Of a stretch of 64,000 bases of DNA, positions 47,269 through 57,764 are shown in pieces. The position numbers were made by a program, and so were the translations under genes. Source of the stretch: Mesorhizobium sp. 65-26 (GTDB lineage Bacteria > Pseudomonadota > Alphaproteobacteria > Rhizobiales > Rhizobiaceae); NCBI GenBank assembly GCA_001899205.1, contig MKVL01000032.1, positions 178,897-242,896 of the forward strand. Direction: 5' to 3'. Within the stretch, counting starts at the first letter, position 1. Each line of letters starts with the position of its first letter. A model generated the notes under the pieces. It was not told the DNA's origin. It did no database searches and saw only the letters and a list, made by a program, of their open reading frames with translations.

Positions 47269-48684
47269 TTAAGCTTTCGCCCAAGGGTTGCCGGCATCTT
47301 CGCTGCCGAAAGGCGCGGCCGGCATAGGCAGCGCCCCGACCAGTTCCGCGACAACGCCGGCCGGCGCCAGGTCGAAGGAAGGCAGGAAGCGGGCGAAGGG
47401 CGCGACCACCGGTCGCGCCACCAGGCCAGGCGGAATTCCGCTTTCATGCGTCAAATCGGGCCAGCTAAGCACATTTCCGTCCGCGTCGAACAACGCCGGT
47501 TCGGCCGCCAAGGCGGCTCGGATCAGGCTTTGCGGCGTTTCGCCGCCGATAGTCGCGTTTCGCCGGGCCGCTGCCGCGCCGAGCGGCGCGATCAACAATG
47601 AGACATTGCTGTCGCTCAAAGTGATGCGCCGGCGCCCGTCCCAGATCGCGTTGGCCACCGCGACGGCGGCAGCCGGCAGATCGCGCGCCTCGCGATGGAG
47701 GAAGATGCCAGACCGGCGCGCGTCGACGACGCTCCGCGACAATGTGGCGCGAACCGGGCCGGCCCTGAGACGCTCGAACAGGCCCGCGACCCGATCGCGG
47801 TCGGGCAGGAATACGCTACCTCCGGTCGTGGCCAGCAGGATACGCAGCGCGTAGACGGCCGCCGCCGCATCCTCGTCCGCCACCAGGATGCCCGGATCGA
47901 CGCGGATGAGCCCGGCACAGGGCCGGCTGGCAAAGGTCCCGATCAGCCGCGCTGCCGCCTGCCCGAGCCTTTCGCGCCGGCTGGCCGCCTCGCCGGCCAT
48001 GGCGATTGCCTGGGCGCGTAGCGCGTCGCCTTGCTCGCCGGAAAGCGCCGCGCGGATGCGTGGCCGCTCATAACTGGCGTCGGCATTGGTCGGGTCCTCG
48101 ACCCAGTCGACACCGCGCCGGCGCAGCAACGCGCGCAGCGCGGCGCGTCTCGCACCGAGAAGCGGCCGGACGATCCAGAGCCGCCAATCGTAAAGGGTGG
48201 CGGGCGCCATGCCGGCAAGGCCGCGGCCTTCGTCGTCCGCGCCGTCGTCATGTCGGTCACGCGCGTGCCGCATCAGCACGGTCTCGACCTGGTCGTCGGC
48301 CGTATGGCCGGTAAGGATCAGGCCGATGCCTTCGTCGGTGGCCAGCGCGGCGAGCAGCCGGTAGCGCGCTTCGCGCGCCGCGGCCGGCAGGCCGCTCGAC
48401 GGCTTGGGGCCGGACCAGACGAGGATGCGATGCGCGATGCCCAGCGTGTTGCACAATCGCGCCACCGCTTGCGCCTCGGCGGCGGAACCCAGCCGCAGGT
48501 CATGGTCGACTGTGACGGCCAGCAGCCGCGCCTTCGGCGCGAAGCGGTCGAGATGGCTCTTGAGGAGAAGGAGAAGGGCGGTGGAGTCGCTGCCGCCGGA
48601 CACGGCCGCGATCACGCCGCCGGAAAAATCGATCTGCGAAAAGAGGTCGTTCGAAAGGTCTGGACCGGTCTCCAGCGTCAGCAC
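47269..48684 (-). CDS. tilS: tRNA(Ile)-lysidine synthase
   Basis: Modifies C34 of the CAU-anticodon tRNA(Ile) with lysine so that it reads AUA; an essential cytoplasmic enzyme. 471 residues. The PP-loop is VSGGSDSTALLLLLK (about 28-42), and LTGHTADDQVETVLMR and VRPLLG further support the family. The start GTG at 48682-48684 overlaps the cpoB stop (GTGCTGA), so translation is coupled. It lies between cpoB and ftsH, a common rhizobial order. Confidence 0.94.
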   Translation of the reverse strand: MLTLETGPDLSNDLFSQIDFSGGVIAAVSGGSDSTALLLLLKSHLDRFAPKARLLAVTVDHDLRLGSAAEAQAVARLCNTLGIAHRILVWSGPKPSSGLPAAAREARYRLLAALATDEGIGLILTGHTADDQVETVLMRHARDRHDDGADDEGRGLAGMAPATLYDWRLWIVRPLLGARRAALRALLRRRGVDWVEDPTNADASYERPRIRAALSGEQGDALRAQAIAMAGEAASRRERLGQAAARLIGTFASRPCAGLIRVDPGILVADEDAAAAVYALRILLATTGGSVFLPDRDRVAGLFERLRAGPVRATLSRSVVDARRSGIFLHREARDLPAAAVAVANAIWDGRRRITLSDSNVSLLIAPLGAAAARRNATIGGETPQSLIRAALAAEPALFDADGNVLSWPDLTHESGIPPGLVARPVVAPFARFLPSFDLAPAGVVAELVGALPMPAAPFGSEDAGNPWAKA

Positions 48685-49808
48685 GCCGCGAGCGCCCTCT
48701 CCTGTTTCACGCGCTCCTTGAGGGTCGCGGAAATGTCGGGGTAACGCTTGCCGACCTCGCTGAAGGTGGCGCAGGCGACATCGCGCTGCTTGAGGCCGAC
48801 CAGCGACACGCCGAGCTTCAGCAGCATGTCAGGGGCCTTCTTGGCCTTGGGATAATCCTTGCTGGCGGCGAGGAAGACCTCGGCCGCGTCGCGGTACTTC
48901 TGCTGGCCCAGCAGCGATTCGCCCAGCCAGTAGTGGGCATCCGCCGCCTTGGCGTCCTTCGGGAAGCGGGAGATATGATCGCGGAATCCCTGCTCGGCGG
49001 TCTTGTAGTCGCCGGAGAGGATGAACTGATAGGAGTTGCGGTAGAGTTCTTCCGGGTCGTTGGTGTCGGGCAGCGCGGCGACGACCGTTCCGCCGGACTT
49101 GCCGGATTTGGTCTTGGCCGGCGCCGCCGGCTGCGCCGGAGCCGCGGCCTGCGCAGGCGCGGCATCCTGGCCTCCGTTCCCCCCCGCGTCGACGACGTTG
49201 CCGTTCTTGTCGACGGTGATGGTGCCGAAAGTCTTCGGCGGCGTGCCCGGGATGACCTTGCCCGGGTCGCCGTTGGAAGATTCGACGATGACGTCCTGGA
49301 TGCTCTGGCCGCCGCCGGACTGGTCGGTCGCGGTCTGGTCGCCGGAGGACTGGCTGTCAGCCGGCTGACCACCGCCATTGTCCGCCGGCGCCGCCGGTGC
49401 CTCCGCCACCGAACGGTTGGTGTCGGAGGAGGCGTCGGACTTCTTCTGGCCCGAAGCGGGCTTGCCCTGTGAGCCGCCTTCAAGCTGCTGGAAGCGGAAC
49501 TCGTTGTCTTCCTGCTGCTTGCGCATCTGCTCCTGCATCTGCAGGATCTGGAAGTTGAGTTCCTCGATCTTGCCGTTCATCTGCCGCAACTGGTCTTCCA
49601 GGCCGGTCATGCCGCCGCTGTTGGACTGCGCCATCTGGACCTGATCCGCCGGCTGCTTCTTGGAGCCGAAGAGACTGGGAAGCTCGACCCCGGGCAGGTG
49701 GAAGGAAAAGCCGCTGTCGGTGGATTGCCCCGTACCGTTCGCCAGTGTGGCGCCGGCTGATAGAAGCAGCAACGCGAGTGTGCCGCTCAAGACCGATCTG
49801 AAATGCAT
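48678..49808 (-). CDS. cpoB: Tol-Pal system coordinator CpoB/YbgF
   Basis: Periplasmic TPR protein that links Tol-Pal constriction to peptidoglycan synthesis. 376 residues. The signal peptide is MHFRSVLSGTLALLLLSAGATLANG (cleavage about 24). A coiled coil follows (GLEDQLRQMNGKIEELNFQI, about 65-110) as in the trimerising domain, then a Ser/Gln/Ala linker of low complexity, then three TPR motifs (about 255-370: EELYRNSYQFILSGDYKTAE, AADAHYWLGESLLGQQKYRDA, APDMLLKLGVSLVGLKQRDVA). ATG at 49808 was chosen by the signal peptide. Confidence 0.93.
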   Translation of the reverse strand: MHFRSVLSGTLALLLLSAGATLANGTGQSTDSGFSFHLPGVELPSLFGSKKQPADQVQMAQSNSGGMTGLEDQLRQMNGKIEELNFQILQMQEQMRKQQEDNEFRFQQLEGGSQGKPASGQKKSDASSDTNRSVAEAPAAPADNGGGQPADSQSSGDQTATDQSGGGQSIQDVIVESSNGDPGKVIPGTPPKTFGTITVDKNGNVVDAGGNGGQDAAPAQAAAPAQPAAPAKTKSGKSGGTVVAALPDTNDPEELYRNSYQFILSGDYKTAEQGFRDHISRFPKDAKAADAHYWLGESLLGQQKYRDAAEVFLAASKDYPKAKKAPDMLLKLGVSLVGLKQRDVACATFSEVGKRYPDISATLKERVKQERALAAC

Positions 49809-49935
49809 TTGCCTCTCGCCGTGATTGTTTGCCTGTTGCGCCTTTCGATCAGAGAGCCCAATCCGATTTGCCAAGCGCCCTCGGCTCATAGCAGGACGTG
49901 AGACTTCGGCCAAATTTTGTTTCAGGCGCACGGAT

Positions 49936-49967
49936 GCGAAAAAGGCGGCCAGTTGGCCGCCTTTCGC
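49936..49967 (-). terminator. Terminator between pal and cpoB
   Basis: On the minus strand GAAAGGCGGCC, loop AACT, GGCCGCCTTT and T run, 60 bp after the pal stop. Part of the pal transcripts should end here. Confidence 0.85.
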
Positions 49968-50028
49968 ATTCCAGGTGTTGCATTTTTGCCGACCGGCGCA
50001 TGTCGCGGCCGGGAGGCATCCGGCAGCG

Positions 50029-50535
50029 TCAGGAACCTGCGCCGTTGAGCGTGGTGACGGCGCGGCGGTTCTGCGACCAGCAGGAGATGTCGTCACAGAC
50101 GGCGACCGGACGTTCCTTGCCGTAGGAGATGGTCTTCATGCGCTGCGCGGCGACGCCCTTGGACGTCAGGAAGTCGCGGGTGGCGGCGGCGCGACGGGCG
50201 CCGAGCGCCAGATTGTATTCGCGCGTGCCGCGCTCGTCGGCATGGCCTTCGATGACGATGGCATACTGCCGGTACTTGTTGAGCCATTGGGCCTGGCGGC
50301 CCAGCGTCGCCTGCGCATCAGCGCGGATCGAGGATGAGTCGGTGTCGAAGAAGATGCGGTCGCCGATGTTGACGGTGAAGTCCTGCGCCGAGCCGGGGGT
50401 CGCCGAGCCGGCACCGTTGAGGCCGAGATCCGCAGCACTGTTCGGTGTCTTCTTCGAGGCGCAACCGGCGATGGCGAGCGATGCGACCAACGCGATCATG
50501 ACCGGGCTTCTGGTAAGTGCTGCGATACGGCTCAT
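50029..50535 (-). CDS. pal: Peptidoglycan-associated lipoprotein Pal
   Basis: Outer-membrane lipoprotein that grips peptidoglycan and interacts with TolB. 168 residues. The signal peptide ends in a lipobox LAIAGC (about 24). The OmpA-like peptidoglycan-binding domain has DRIFFDTDSSSIRADAQATL and the conserved EGHADERGTREYNLALGARRA (about 98-119). AAGGAGAGG precedes the ATG at 50535, preferred to longer frames. Terminators on both sides allow separate expression from tolB and cpoB. Confidence 0.97.
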   Translation of the reverse strand: MSRIAALTRSPVMIALVASLAIAGCASKKTPNSAADLGLNGAGSATPGSAQDFTVNIGDRIFFDTDSSSIRADAQATLGRQAQWLNKYRQYAIVIEGHADERGTREYNLALGARRAAATRDFLTSKGVAAQRMKTISYGKERPVAVCDDISCWSQNRRAVTTLNGAGS

Positions 50536-50716
50536 GCCGCCTCTCCTTCGCATTCGAGTGATTTCATTGATCACCCAGTAACCACGTTTGGGTTAACCGG
50601 CATTCAAGAAACACGGTTAAAATTTGGTTCAAGCTGCCCGTCCGCAGCCTTTCTGCTCGATCGCAACATTGCGCGCGGACCCTAGGCGGAAATGCGGCCA
50701 AAACGCGACCAAGACG

Positions 50717-50747
50717 TGAAAAAGGGGCCGAAATGGCCCCTTTCACG
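50717..50747 (-). terminator. Terminator after tolB
   Basis: On the minus strand GTGAAAGGGGCC, loop ATTTC, GGCCCCTTTTTCAC, 26 bp after the tolB stop. Confidence 0.85.
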
Positions 50748-50772
50748 GATGTTTTCCTCGGCCGGTGGCGGC

Positions 50773-52092
50773 CTATTCAAGCAGCGGCGACCAGGCCGGG
50801 TCGGAGGCGAAATTGGCGGTCGGGATCGGCTGTTCATTACGGCCGGTGAGATCGACCGAGACAAGCTTCGGGCCGCCATTGCCGTCGCGGAAGAACATCA
50901 GCACGCGACCGTTCGGAGCCCAGGTCGGTCCTTCCTGCTGGAAGCCGGCGGACAGGATCCGCTCGCCCTTGCCGTCCGGGCGCATGACGCCGATCTGGAA
51001 CTGGCCGCCGGACTGCTTGGTGAAGGCGATGAGATCGCCGCGCGGCGACCAGACCGGCGTCGAATAGACGCCGTCGCCGAAGGATATGCGCTGCGGATTG
51101 GAGCCGTCCGCGCCCATGACGTAGATCTGGGAACGGCCGCTGCCGCCGCCACGGTCGGAGGTGAAGACGATCTGCGATCCGTCGGGCGAATAGGACGGCG
51201 AGGTGTCGATGGCGGTCGAATCCGTCAGCCTGGTCGTGGAGCGGCTGCGCAGATCCATGGCGTAGATGTTGGAATTGCCGTCATCGCGCAGCAGGCTCAT
51301 GACAACCTTCTGGCCGTCCGGCGAGAAACGCGGCGCGAACGTCATGCCGGGGAAGTTGCCGACGAGCTCGCGCTGCCCGGTTTCGATCTGCAGCAGATAC
51401 ACCTTTGGCTGCCCGCTCTCATAGGACATGTAGGTGATTTCCTGCCGGTTCGGCGAGAACCGCGGCGTCAGCACGATCGAACGGCCATCCGAGAGATAGC
51501 GAACGTTGGCGCCGTCCTGGTCCATGATGGCGAGGCGCTTCTTGCGGCTGTTCTTGGGGCCGGACTCGTCGACGAAGACGACACGGGTGTCGAAGTACCC
51601 CTTCTCGCCGGTGATGCGCTCATAAATGGCGTCGGCGATGATGTGGGCGACGCGCCTGGTGTTGGCGTTGTTGGCGAAGAATTGCTCGCCGGACATCTGC
51701 TGGCCGGCGAAGGTGTCCCACAGCCTGTATTGCGCCCGGATACGGCCATCGGCCTCACGGCCGACACTGCCGGTGACCAGCGCCTGGGCGTTGATCACTT
51801 TCCAGTCGTCGAAGCGCGGCGTGGCGTCCGGGTTGGATATCTTCTCGATGAAGGCGCCCTTGTCGATCGGCGCGAACAGGCCGGAGCGCTTCAGGTCGGC
51901 GCTGACGATCTGAGAGATCTGCGCGCCGAGCTGGTCGTTCGACTGAAAATCGGTGATGGCGATCGGCAGCGGCTCGACGTTGCCCTTGTTGACGTTGAGC
52001 TCGACGAGCGCCCATGCGGGCAAGGTCGCGCCGGCCGTCATGCCCAGCGCCATTGCTGCAATCGTCAGGAGCGGCTTGAGGAATGATCTCAT
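50773..52092 (-). CDS. tolB: Tol-Pal system beta-propeller protein TolB
   Basis: Periplasmic partner of Pal, 439 residues. The signal peptide is [28 protein letters not shown] (cleavage about 28). An N-terminal alpha/beta domain (to about 165) precedes a six-bladed propeller with the repeated motifs [42 protein letters not shown] and [13 protein letters not shown]. The ATG at 52092 is preceded by GAGAAG. It lies 40 bp after tolA. Confidence 0.97.
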   Translation of the reverse strand: MRSFLKPLLTIAAMALGMTAGATLPAWALVELNVNKGNVEPLPIAITDFQSNDQLGAQISQIVSADLKRSGLFAPIDKGAFIEKISNPDATPRFDDWKVINAQALVTGSVGREADGRIRAQYRLWDTFAGQQMSGEQFFANNANTRRVAHIIADAIYERITGEKGYFDTRVVFVDESGPKNSRKKRLAIMDQDGANVRYLSDGRSIVLTPRFSPNRQEITYMSYESGQPKVYLLQIETGQRELVGNFPGMTFAPRFSPDGQKVVMSLLRDDGNSNIYAMDLRSRSTTRLTDSTAIDTSPSYSPDGSQIVFTSDRGGGSGRSQIYVMGADGSNPQRISFGDGVYSTPVWSPRGDLIAFTKQSGGQFQIGVMRPDGKGERILSAGFQQEGPTWAPNGRVLMFFRDGNGGPKLVSVDLTGRNEQPIPTANFASDPAWSPLLE

Positions 52093-52132
52093 ATCTTCTC
52101 GCTTCTCTTCCTTGATCGTGTGGACACCCGGC

Positions 52133-53290
52133 CTAGAGGCCAAGCATTTCCCTTGGATCGAATGTAACCCGGACGTCGTTCCAGATGTCCTGTTTGCCGG
52201 CCGGAACCTGCAGGCCGGCCACGTCGCATTTCTGAACCGCGCGAACAGCGCTTTCGTCGAACTGACGGTTGCCGCTGGACTTCTCGACGGATGGACGACC
52301 ATCCAGCTTGCCCGATGTGTTCAGGTTGAACCGCACGACGACCACGAAGTTCTCCGAACCTTCCATGCCGACAGGCAGGGTCCAGCAGCCACCCAACTGG
52401 CTTTCCAGCGCCGCCTGTTCCGATTTGGACAGTTTCGCGCCCTGGTTCTTGTCGCCGCCGAGGGACGCCTGCTGCGTGGAACGCTTGGCGCCGCCGCCGG
52501 ACGGCTTCTGCTTGTCGAGAAGCGCCGAAATCTCGTCGGCGTTGAACTGCTTGTCGTCAGACTTCGGCCTGGAGGAGGCTTCCTTGACCGGCTTCTCGGC
52601 ATCCTTGCGGTCGGGCGCCTTGGCGCTTTCGGCCTGCGCCGGCTGCGGCTTCGGCCGCGCCTGCGGCGCCGGCGCGGAATCCGGAAGCGGGGTGCTGTCG
52701 CTCGGCTGCTCCTTGGCGATGGCCTCGGCCACCGCGTCGGGCTTGACCTCCTGCTTCTGCTCGATCGCCGCGGTCTTGTCGGGCTGCGGGGCCGGCGTCG
52801 GCTTGGGCTTTTCCTGCGGCTTCGGCTCCTGCTGCTTGACCGGCTCCGGCTTCACCTCTTCCTTGGGCTGCGTCTTGGGCGTCACCTCGGTTGCCGGAAT
52901 GGGCGTCGGCTTTTCCTGCGGCTTCGGCACGTCCTCGGTCTTCGGCTTTTCGGTCGGCGTCGGCGCCTGCTCGTGCGTCGCGGTCTTCTCGACCGGCTTC
53001 GGCTTCGCGTCCGGCGTTATCGCCTTGTCGGTGTCGACGCTGTTCTCGCCGACCTTCTGCGCGTCCGGCACGACGTCCGGACGCTGCGTCGGCACCGGCG
53101 CCGGCTTGTCGCGCATCACGGCCTTCTTGTCGCCCTGCAGCACCTGCGCGACATCTTCGACTGGCACGATGTCGACGGCCACGGATTCCACAGCCGCTGC
53201 CGGCAACGCCGGCGGCGACGACAGCGTGAACAGCCCGAAGGCGATCACGATCGCATGCAAGATCACCGATGTGGTGAGGCCGGTCCGCAT
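52133..53290 (-). CDS. tolA: Tol-Pal system protein TolA
   Basis: Inner-membrane protein that spans the periplasm to contact Pal/TolB. 385 residues. One N-terminal membrane helix ([19 protein letters not shown], about 6-24) precedes a Pro/Lys/Glu-rich extended domain (about 55-270), and a C-terminal globular domain has [23 protein letters not shown] and [16 protein letters not shown] at 53290 gives [13 protein letters not shown]. It is 7 bp downstream of tolR and part of tolQRAB. Confidence 0.93.
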   Translation of the reverse strand: MRTGLTTSVILHAIVIAFGLFTLSSPPALPAAAVESVAVDIVPVEDVAQVLQGDKKAVMRDKPAPVPTQRPDVVPDAQKVGENSVDTDKAITPDAKPKPVEKTATHEQAPTPTEKPKTEDVPKPQEKPTPIPATEVTPKTQPKEEVKPEPVKQQEPKPQEKPKPTPAPQPDKTAAIEQKQEVKPDAVAEAIAKEQPSDSTPLPDSAPAPQARPKPQPAQAESAKAPDRKDAEKPVKEASSRPKSDDKQFNADEISALLDKQKPSGGGAKRSTQQASLGGDKNQGAKLSKSEQAALESQLGGCWTLPVGMEGSENFVVVVRFNLNTSGKLDGRPSVEKSSGNRQFDESAVRAVQKCDVAGLQVPAGKQDIWNDVRVTFDPREMLGL

Positions 53291-53297
53291 AACGCGT

Positions 53298-53756
53298 CTA
53301 CTGGTCCTGTTCCTGCAGATTGACCAGGCCGATCTTGGTGTATCCAGCGGCCGCAACGCGCGCCATCACCTTCATGACCGTGCCGTAGTCGGCGGTCTTG
53401 TCACCGCGCACATAGATGCGCTCGTCGTAACCGGTCTTGGCGATCGACTGCAGCTTAGGAATCAACTCCTCGATAGGCATCTCGGTTTCCTGCAGAAATA
53501 TCTGCCCGGATTGGTTGATCGAGATCATAATCGGCTGTGTATCGACGTTCATCGCCTTGGCCTGCGTGTCCGGCAGATCCACAGGCACGCCGACAGTCAG
53601 CAATGGCGCCGCGACCATGAAGATGATCAGCAGCACCAGCATCACGTCGACCATCGGCGTGACGTTGATTTCGGCGATCAGGCCATGATGACGGCCGCGC
53701 CGCCGGTGGCCGCGTCCACCGCGCCCCGAGCCACCTGCGCCCACAGACATTCCCAT
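53298..53756 (-). CDS. tolR: Tol-Pal system proton channel subunit TolR
   Basis: Forms the energised motor with TolQ. 152 residues. A Gly/Arg-rich N-terminus (residues about 7-25) precedes the single helix EINVTPMVDVMLVLLIIFMV (about 29-48), which contains the proton-relay Asp in VTPMVDV. A periplasmic domain of about 95 residues follows. ATG at 53756 lies 9 bp after tolQ. Confidence 0.97.
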   Translation of the reverse strand: MGMSVGAGGSGRGGRGHRRRGRHHGLIAEINVTPMVDVMLVLLIIFMVAAPLLTVGVPVDLPDTQAKAMNVDTQPIMISINQSGQIFLQETEMPIEELIPKLQSIAKTGYDERIYVRGDKTADYGTVMKVMARVAAAGYTKIGLVNLQEQDQ

Positions 53757-53765
53757 GATCGATCC

Positions 53766-54476
<711 letters not shown>

Positions 54477-54873
54477 GGTTACGTCCTATAAGATTTTCCG
54501 GGCGTGGCTGGCGGCTGGCCCATGGGCATCCCTTGTTGTCGGTTCGCGCGAAGCGGCCGGAACAACCCCAAACTGTGCCATTGGCGGCCTTTTCGGGGCA
54601 AATATTGGTGAAAGGAAGGCGTTGAATGTCGCCAATCCTCGTCAATATCTTCATGAACCGTTATGGTTAAGGATGGGTTAGGGGCGCTGGCGCGGCGCAT
54701 TGCCGCGCCCCGCGTTTCGAGCCGGCCATGAGAGAACCCGTCGAAAGGCCTACGAACCAGGCGCTGGCTCCTAAAGCGCGTCGCGATCTTTCAGGGTCAC
54801 TCGGTGCGCTTTAGGACTTTGTTTTTGCGCATGTCTTTGTCCCGAAACCGGAGCCACTTTCGGGAGACATGCT
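54477..54873. other. Intergenic region between tolQ and ybgC
   Basis: 397 bp. Two-thirds is promoter-like sequence without a clear pattern; a TTAAGGATGGGTTAG near 54666 is close to a CtrA box but has one mismatch. The remainder is the repeat at 54771-54876. Confidence 0.4.
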
Positions 54874-54876
54874 TTA
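54771..54876. repeat. Rhizobiales-type intergenic repeat
   Basis: CTAAAGCGC (54771-54779) and GCGCTTTAG (54806-54814) form the first dyad. The block GTTTTTGCGCATGTCTTTGT then CCCGAAACCGG and GGAGACATGCTTTAA follows, a composite I recognise as widespread in Rhizobium/Mesorhizobium intergenic DNA. It lies between ybgC and tolQ and could separate their transcripts. Confidence 0.75.
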
Positions 54877-55347
54877 ACCGGCCGCCTGCGGCATGAAGGC
54901 GGCGATCCATTCCTTCGGAAAACGCCGTGGCCTGCCGTTCTCGCCGATGATCGCAGCCTGGACCTTCGCCTCCACCAGCACCTCCTCGCCGCGCTTGAGC
55001 TGCTGCGCCATGAGGATGCGGGCCCCCGAAATGTCGGCGGTGCGGGTCTCGACCGTCAATATGTCGTCGATACGGGCTGGCGAGCGGAAGTCGATTTCCA
55101 TGCGCCGCACCACCCAGACGATGCGTTCGCCGTGCTTGCCCTCGATGAGTTCGGTGTGATGGACGCCCGCAAGCCTGAGATAGTCGGACCGGCCGCGCTC
55201 GAGGAATTCGAGATAGCGCGCGTGATAGACGACGCCGGAAAAATCCGTATCGGCATAATAGACCCTCGCCATCAGCCGATGGCCGGTCTTCGTCAGCGTG
55301 CCCGATATGCCCGCCAGCAGTACCGCGGATTCACCATCGTCGTTCAT
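54874..55347 (-). CDS. ybgC: Tol-Pal associated acyl-CoA thioesterase YbgC
   Basis: Hotdog-fold thioesterase, 157 residues, the usual first gene of tol-pal clusters. The active site motif VYYADTDFSGVVYHARYLEF (about 29-48) carries the catalytic Asp. E. coli YbgC hydrolyses short-chain acyl-CoA and may interact with phospholipid enzymes. The ATG at 55347 is preceded by AAGGGAAG; a later Met (LMARVYYAD) is a possible alternative. Confidence 0.93.
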   Translation of the reverse strand: MNDDGESAVLLAGISGTLTKTGHRLMARVYYADTDFSGVVYHARYLEFLERGRSDYLRLAGVHHTELIEGKHGERIVWVVRRMEIDFRSPARIDDILTVETRTADISGARILMAQQLKRGEEVLVEAKVQAAIIGENGRPRRFPKEWIAAFMPQAAG

Positions 55348-55437
55348 TGCGCTTCCCTTTTCCAACCCGACAGGGCACCTAAGGCGCGTCGCGCTGCATG
55401 CTTCCGGGCAATGTGCACCGGCCGGCGCTCGAACCGG

Positions 55438-56688
55438 ATGGCACTGTTGAACGCGATGATCAAGACCTTGATGGCGGCGTTGCTGATGCTGGCGTCCTCG
55501 ACGTTTTGCGGTCAGGCCGCGACCTTCTCGATGAAACGCGGCCTCAACCTCGACCAGTGGACCACCTGGCCGGGCGAAGAACGATGGGCCGCCCCGAAGG
55601 TCCTCCTGCCCTATCCGGAGTGGCGGCAGCACCTGGGGGAAAACGATCTTCGTGCGCTCAAGGCAGCCGGCTTCGATTTCCTGCGCATGCCGGTCGATCC
55701 GGCGCCATTCCTGTCCGGCAGGACCGGGGCGCTACGCGACGAGCTCTATGCCAGCGTGCTGGATTCGGCGCGCATGATCAACCGCGCCGGCCTGAAGGTC
55801 ATCGTCGACCTGCACCTCATTCCGGCCGGCGGCAGCCGCAAAGTCGGCATGGGTGAGGTGATGGACGATCCGGCGGTCTTCGGCAGCTATGTCGAGGTGC
55901 TGCGGAAGCTGGCACGCACCCTGTCCGGCGAGGATCCCGAGCAGGTGGCCCTGGAATTGATGAACGAGCCGGTCGTCGACTGCGGGTCAGATGGGCCCAG
56001 CCTATGGCCCGGTCGGCAACGCCAACTGTTTGAGGCGGCGCGCGCTTCCGCGCCCGGCCTGACGCTGATCCTGACCGGCGCCTGCTACTCCTCGGCCGAG
56101 GCGCTGGCGAAGATCGATCCCAAGGAGATCGCCGACCACAACATCATCTGGGCCTTCCATTCCTACGACCCTTTCCTGCTGACGCATCAGGGCGCGACAT
56201 GGGCCGGCGACTTCATTCCCTATGTCACCGGGCTGCCCTATCCCCTGACGGCGGTGCCGCGCGCCGAACTCGATGCCGCCATCGAAGCCATCCGCAAGAA
56301 GATCCGCGACAAGTCCCCGTCAGAGCGCCGTGACGGCCTGCTTGCCTATCTGGACGAACAGGTGGCCAGCATGGATACCGACGAGAAGCTGGAGAGCCTC
56401 ATGGATGCGCCCTTCGCCAAGGTCGAGGCCTGGGCGAAGGCGAACGGCATCAGCCCCGCCGACATCACGCTCGGCGAATTCGGCATGATCCGGCAGGAAT
56501 ACGGCAACCCCTTCGTGATGCCCGCGCGCTATCGCGCGGCCTATGTCATGGACATGATCCGGCGCGCCGACGCGCACGGCTTCTCATGGTCCGTCTGGAG
56601 CTATGGCGGCGCTTTCGGGATCGTCGACGCCTTCGACGGCCGCAAGGCCGAGCCCGACGTGATGGACGCGATCAGGTCGCTACGCTGA
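55438..56688 (+). CDS. Secreted glycoside hydrolase family 5 enzyme
   Basis: 416 residues; probable beta-glucanase or related endo-glycosidase. A signal peptide (MIKTLMAALLMLASSTFCGQA, from the second Met) ends near residue 28. The TIM barrel begins with MKRGLNLDQWTTW. The acid/base Glu is in ALELMNEPVVD (about residue 172) and the nucleophile Glu in ITLGEFGMIRQEYG (about 348). A GH5-like carbohydrate-binding His region IIWAFHSYDPF is present. ATG at 55438 or 55456 are both possible. It is divergent from ybgC. The substrate (cellulose, periplasmic glucan or peptidoglycan-linked polymer) is not determined. Confidence 0.88.
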   Translation: MALLNAMIKTLMAALLMLASSTFCGQAATFSMKRGLNLDQWTTWPGEERWAAPKVLLPYPEWRQHLGENDLRALKAAGFDFLRMPVDPAPFLSGRTGALRDELYASVLDSARMINRAGLKVIVDLHLIPAGGSRKVGMGEVMDDPAVFGSYVEVLRKLARTLSGEDPEQVALELMNEPVVDCGSDGPSLWPGRQRQLFEAARASAPGLTLILTGACYSSAEALAKIDPKEIADHNIIWAFHSYDPFLLTHQGATWAGDFIPYVTGLPYPLTAVPRAELDAAIEAIRKKIRDKSPSERRDGLLAYLDEQVASMDTDEKLESLMDAPFAKVEAWAKANGISPADITLGEFGMIRQEYGNPFVMPARYRAAYVMDMIRRADAHGFSWSVWSYGGAFGIVDAFDGRKAEPDVMDAIRSLR

Positions 56689-56705
56689 GCGCCAAAGCGG
56701 CACTA

Positions 56706-57605
56706 TCAGGCGGAGCCGAGGTCGATCTGCAGGATTTCGGGACGCACACCGAAGCGAACCGGCATGCCGCTGAAACCGAGCCCGCCCGAGACGATCAGGT
56801 TGCGATCGTCTTCCACGACATGGCCATAGGCATAGCGGTTGCCGAAATTCGACGGCACCACGGGCGAATAGCCGAATACCCGCACCTGGCCGCCATGGGT
56901 GTGACCGGACAGGGTCAGCGAGACCCGCCACGGCACTTTCGGAAAAATGTCGGGTTCATGTGCCAGTAGCACGACCGGCGCATCGTCGCGGATCTTCGCC
57001 AGCGTGCCGTCGAGGTCGTCCAGCCCCCTCCCTTCGCGCTCGCGGTTCGGCCGAAGGGCAAGCTGGTCGGCGAGCCCGGCGATCCAGAAGCCGCGGCCAT
57101 CCTTTTCCAGGCGCACCACGTCGTTCTCGAGCACGGCAATGCCGGCGCTTTCCAGCGCCCTGCCGACCACGGTCGGGCCCTTTCCCGCCTTCTGCGCGGC
57201 GCGATCGCTCCACCAGTCATGATTGCCGAGGATCGACATGACGCCGAGTGGCGCGCGCAGGCCCGACAGCGCCGAGGCCCACTGCGACGGTTCGACCTTG
57301 CCGGTCACGAACGGCATGCTGACGGTGTAGTCGCCGAGCAGCACGATCAGGTCCGGCTGCAACGCGTTGGCGTCGTCGACCAGCCTTGCGATGTGCTCGG
57401 GCGTCATCCAGGGCCGGCAGGAATGGATGTCGGCCAGCGCCGCGATGCGCAGCTTGAGATCGGTGGGCCAGTGCGGCGGCGTCAGCGCATAGCGTTTCAC
57501 ATGCGTCAGCAGCATCGGCTCGATGCCGACCGCATAGGCGCCCAGCGCAACCATCGACAGGACCGAGCCACCCACCAAGCGCAGGAACCCGCGTCTGCTT
57601 ATCAT
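56706..57605 (-). CDS. Metallophosphoesterase with twin-arginine signal
   Basis: Calcineurin-like phosphoesterase of 299 residues. The N-terminus MISRRGFLRLVGGSVLSMVA is a Tat signal or signal anchor. Metal-binding motifs follow the family order: ADIHSCR (about 57-63), LLGDY (about 90), LGNHDWW (about 126), LLAHEP (about 213) and SGHTHGGQV (about 232). It resembles E. coli YaeI and may act on phosphodiester lipids or nucleotides in the envelope. It is convergent with the GH5 gene. Confidence 0.9.
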   Translation of the reverse strand: MISRRGFLRLVGGSVLSMVALGAYAVGIEPMLLTHVKRYALTPPHWPTDLKLRIAALADIHSCRPWMTPEHIARLVDDANALQPDLIVLLGDYTVSMPFVTGKVEPSQWASALSGLRAPLGVMSILGNHDWWSDRAAQKAGKGPTVVGRALESAGIAVLENDVVRLEKDGRGFWIAGLADQLALRPNREREGRGLDDLDGTLAKIRDDAPVVLLAHEPDIFPKVPWRVSLTLSGHTHGGQVRVFGYSPVVPSNFGNRYAYGHVVEDDRNLIVSGGLGFSGMPVRFGVRPEILQIDLGSA

Positions 57606-57764
57606 TTTCGGCTATGTCTCCGGGCAACCAGCGGGGCTGGCTGCCCCAAAACGCCGGCATAGGACCTGTAAATTACGCCGGCAAGCTGGCGGAAATCAGC
57701 AGATTTCGCACATTCGCGTGAACGCCGGCCGCACCTGGCCCGGGGCTACTCTTCCCGGAAGAAG

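Noticed and set aside
54666-54680. CtrA box upstream of tolQ (TTAAGGATGGGTTAG)
   Set aside because: The second half-site is TTAG, one mismatch, about 190 bp from the gene and without support from a second site.
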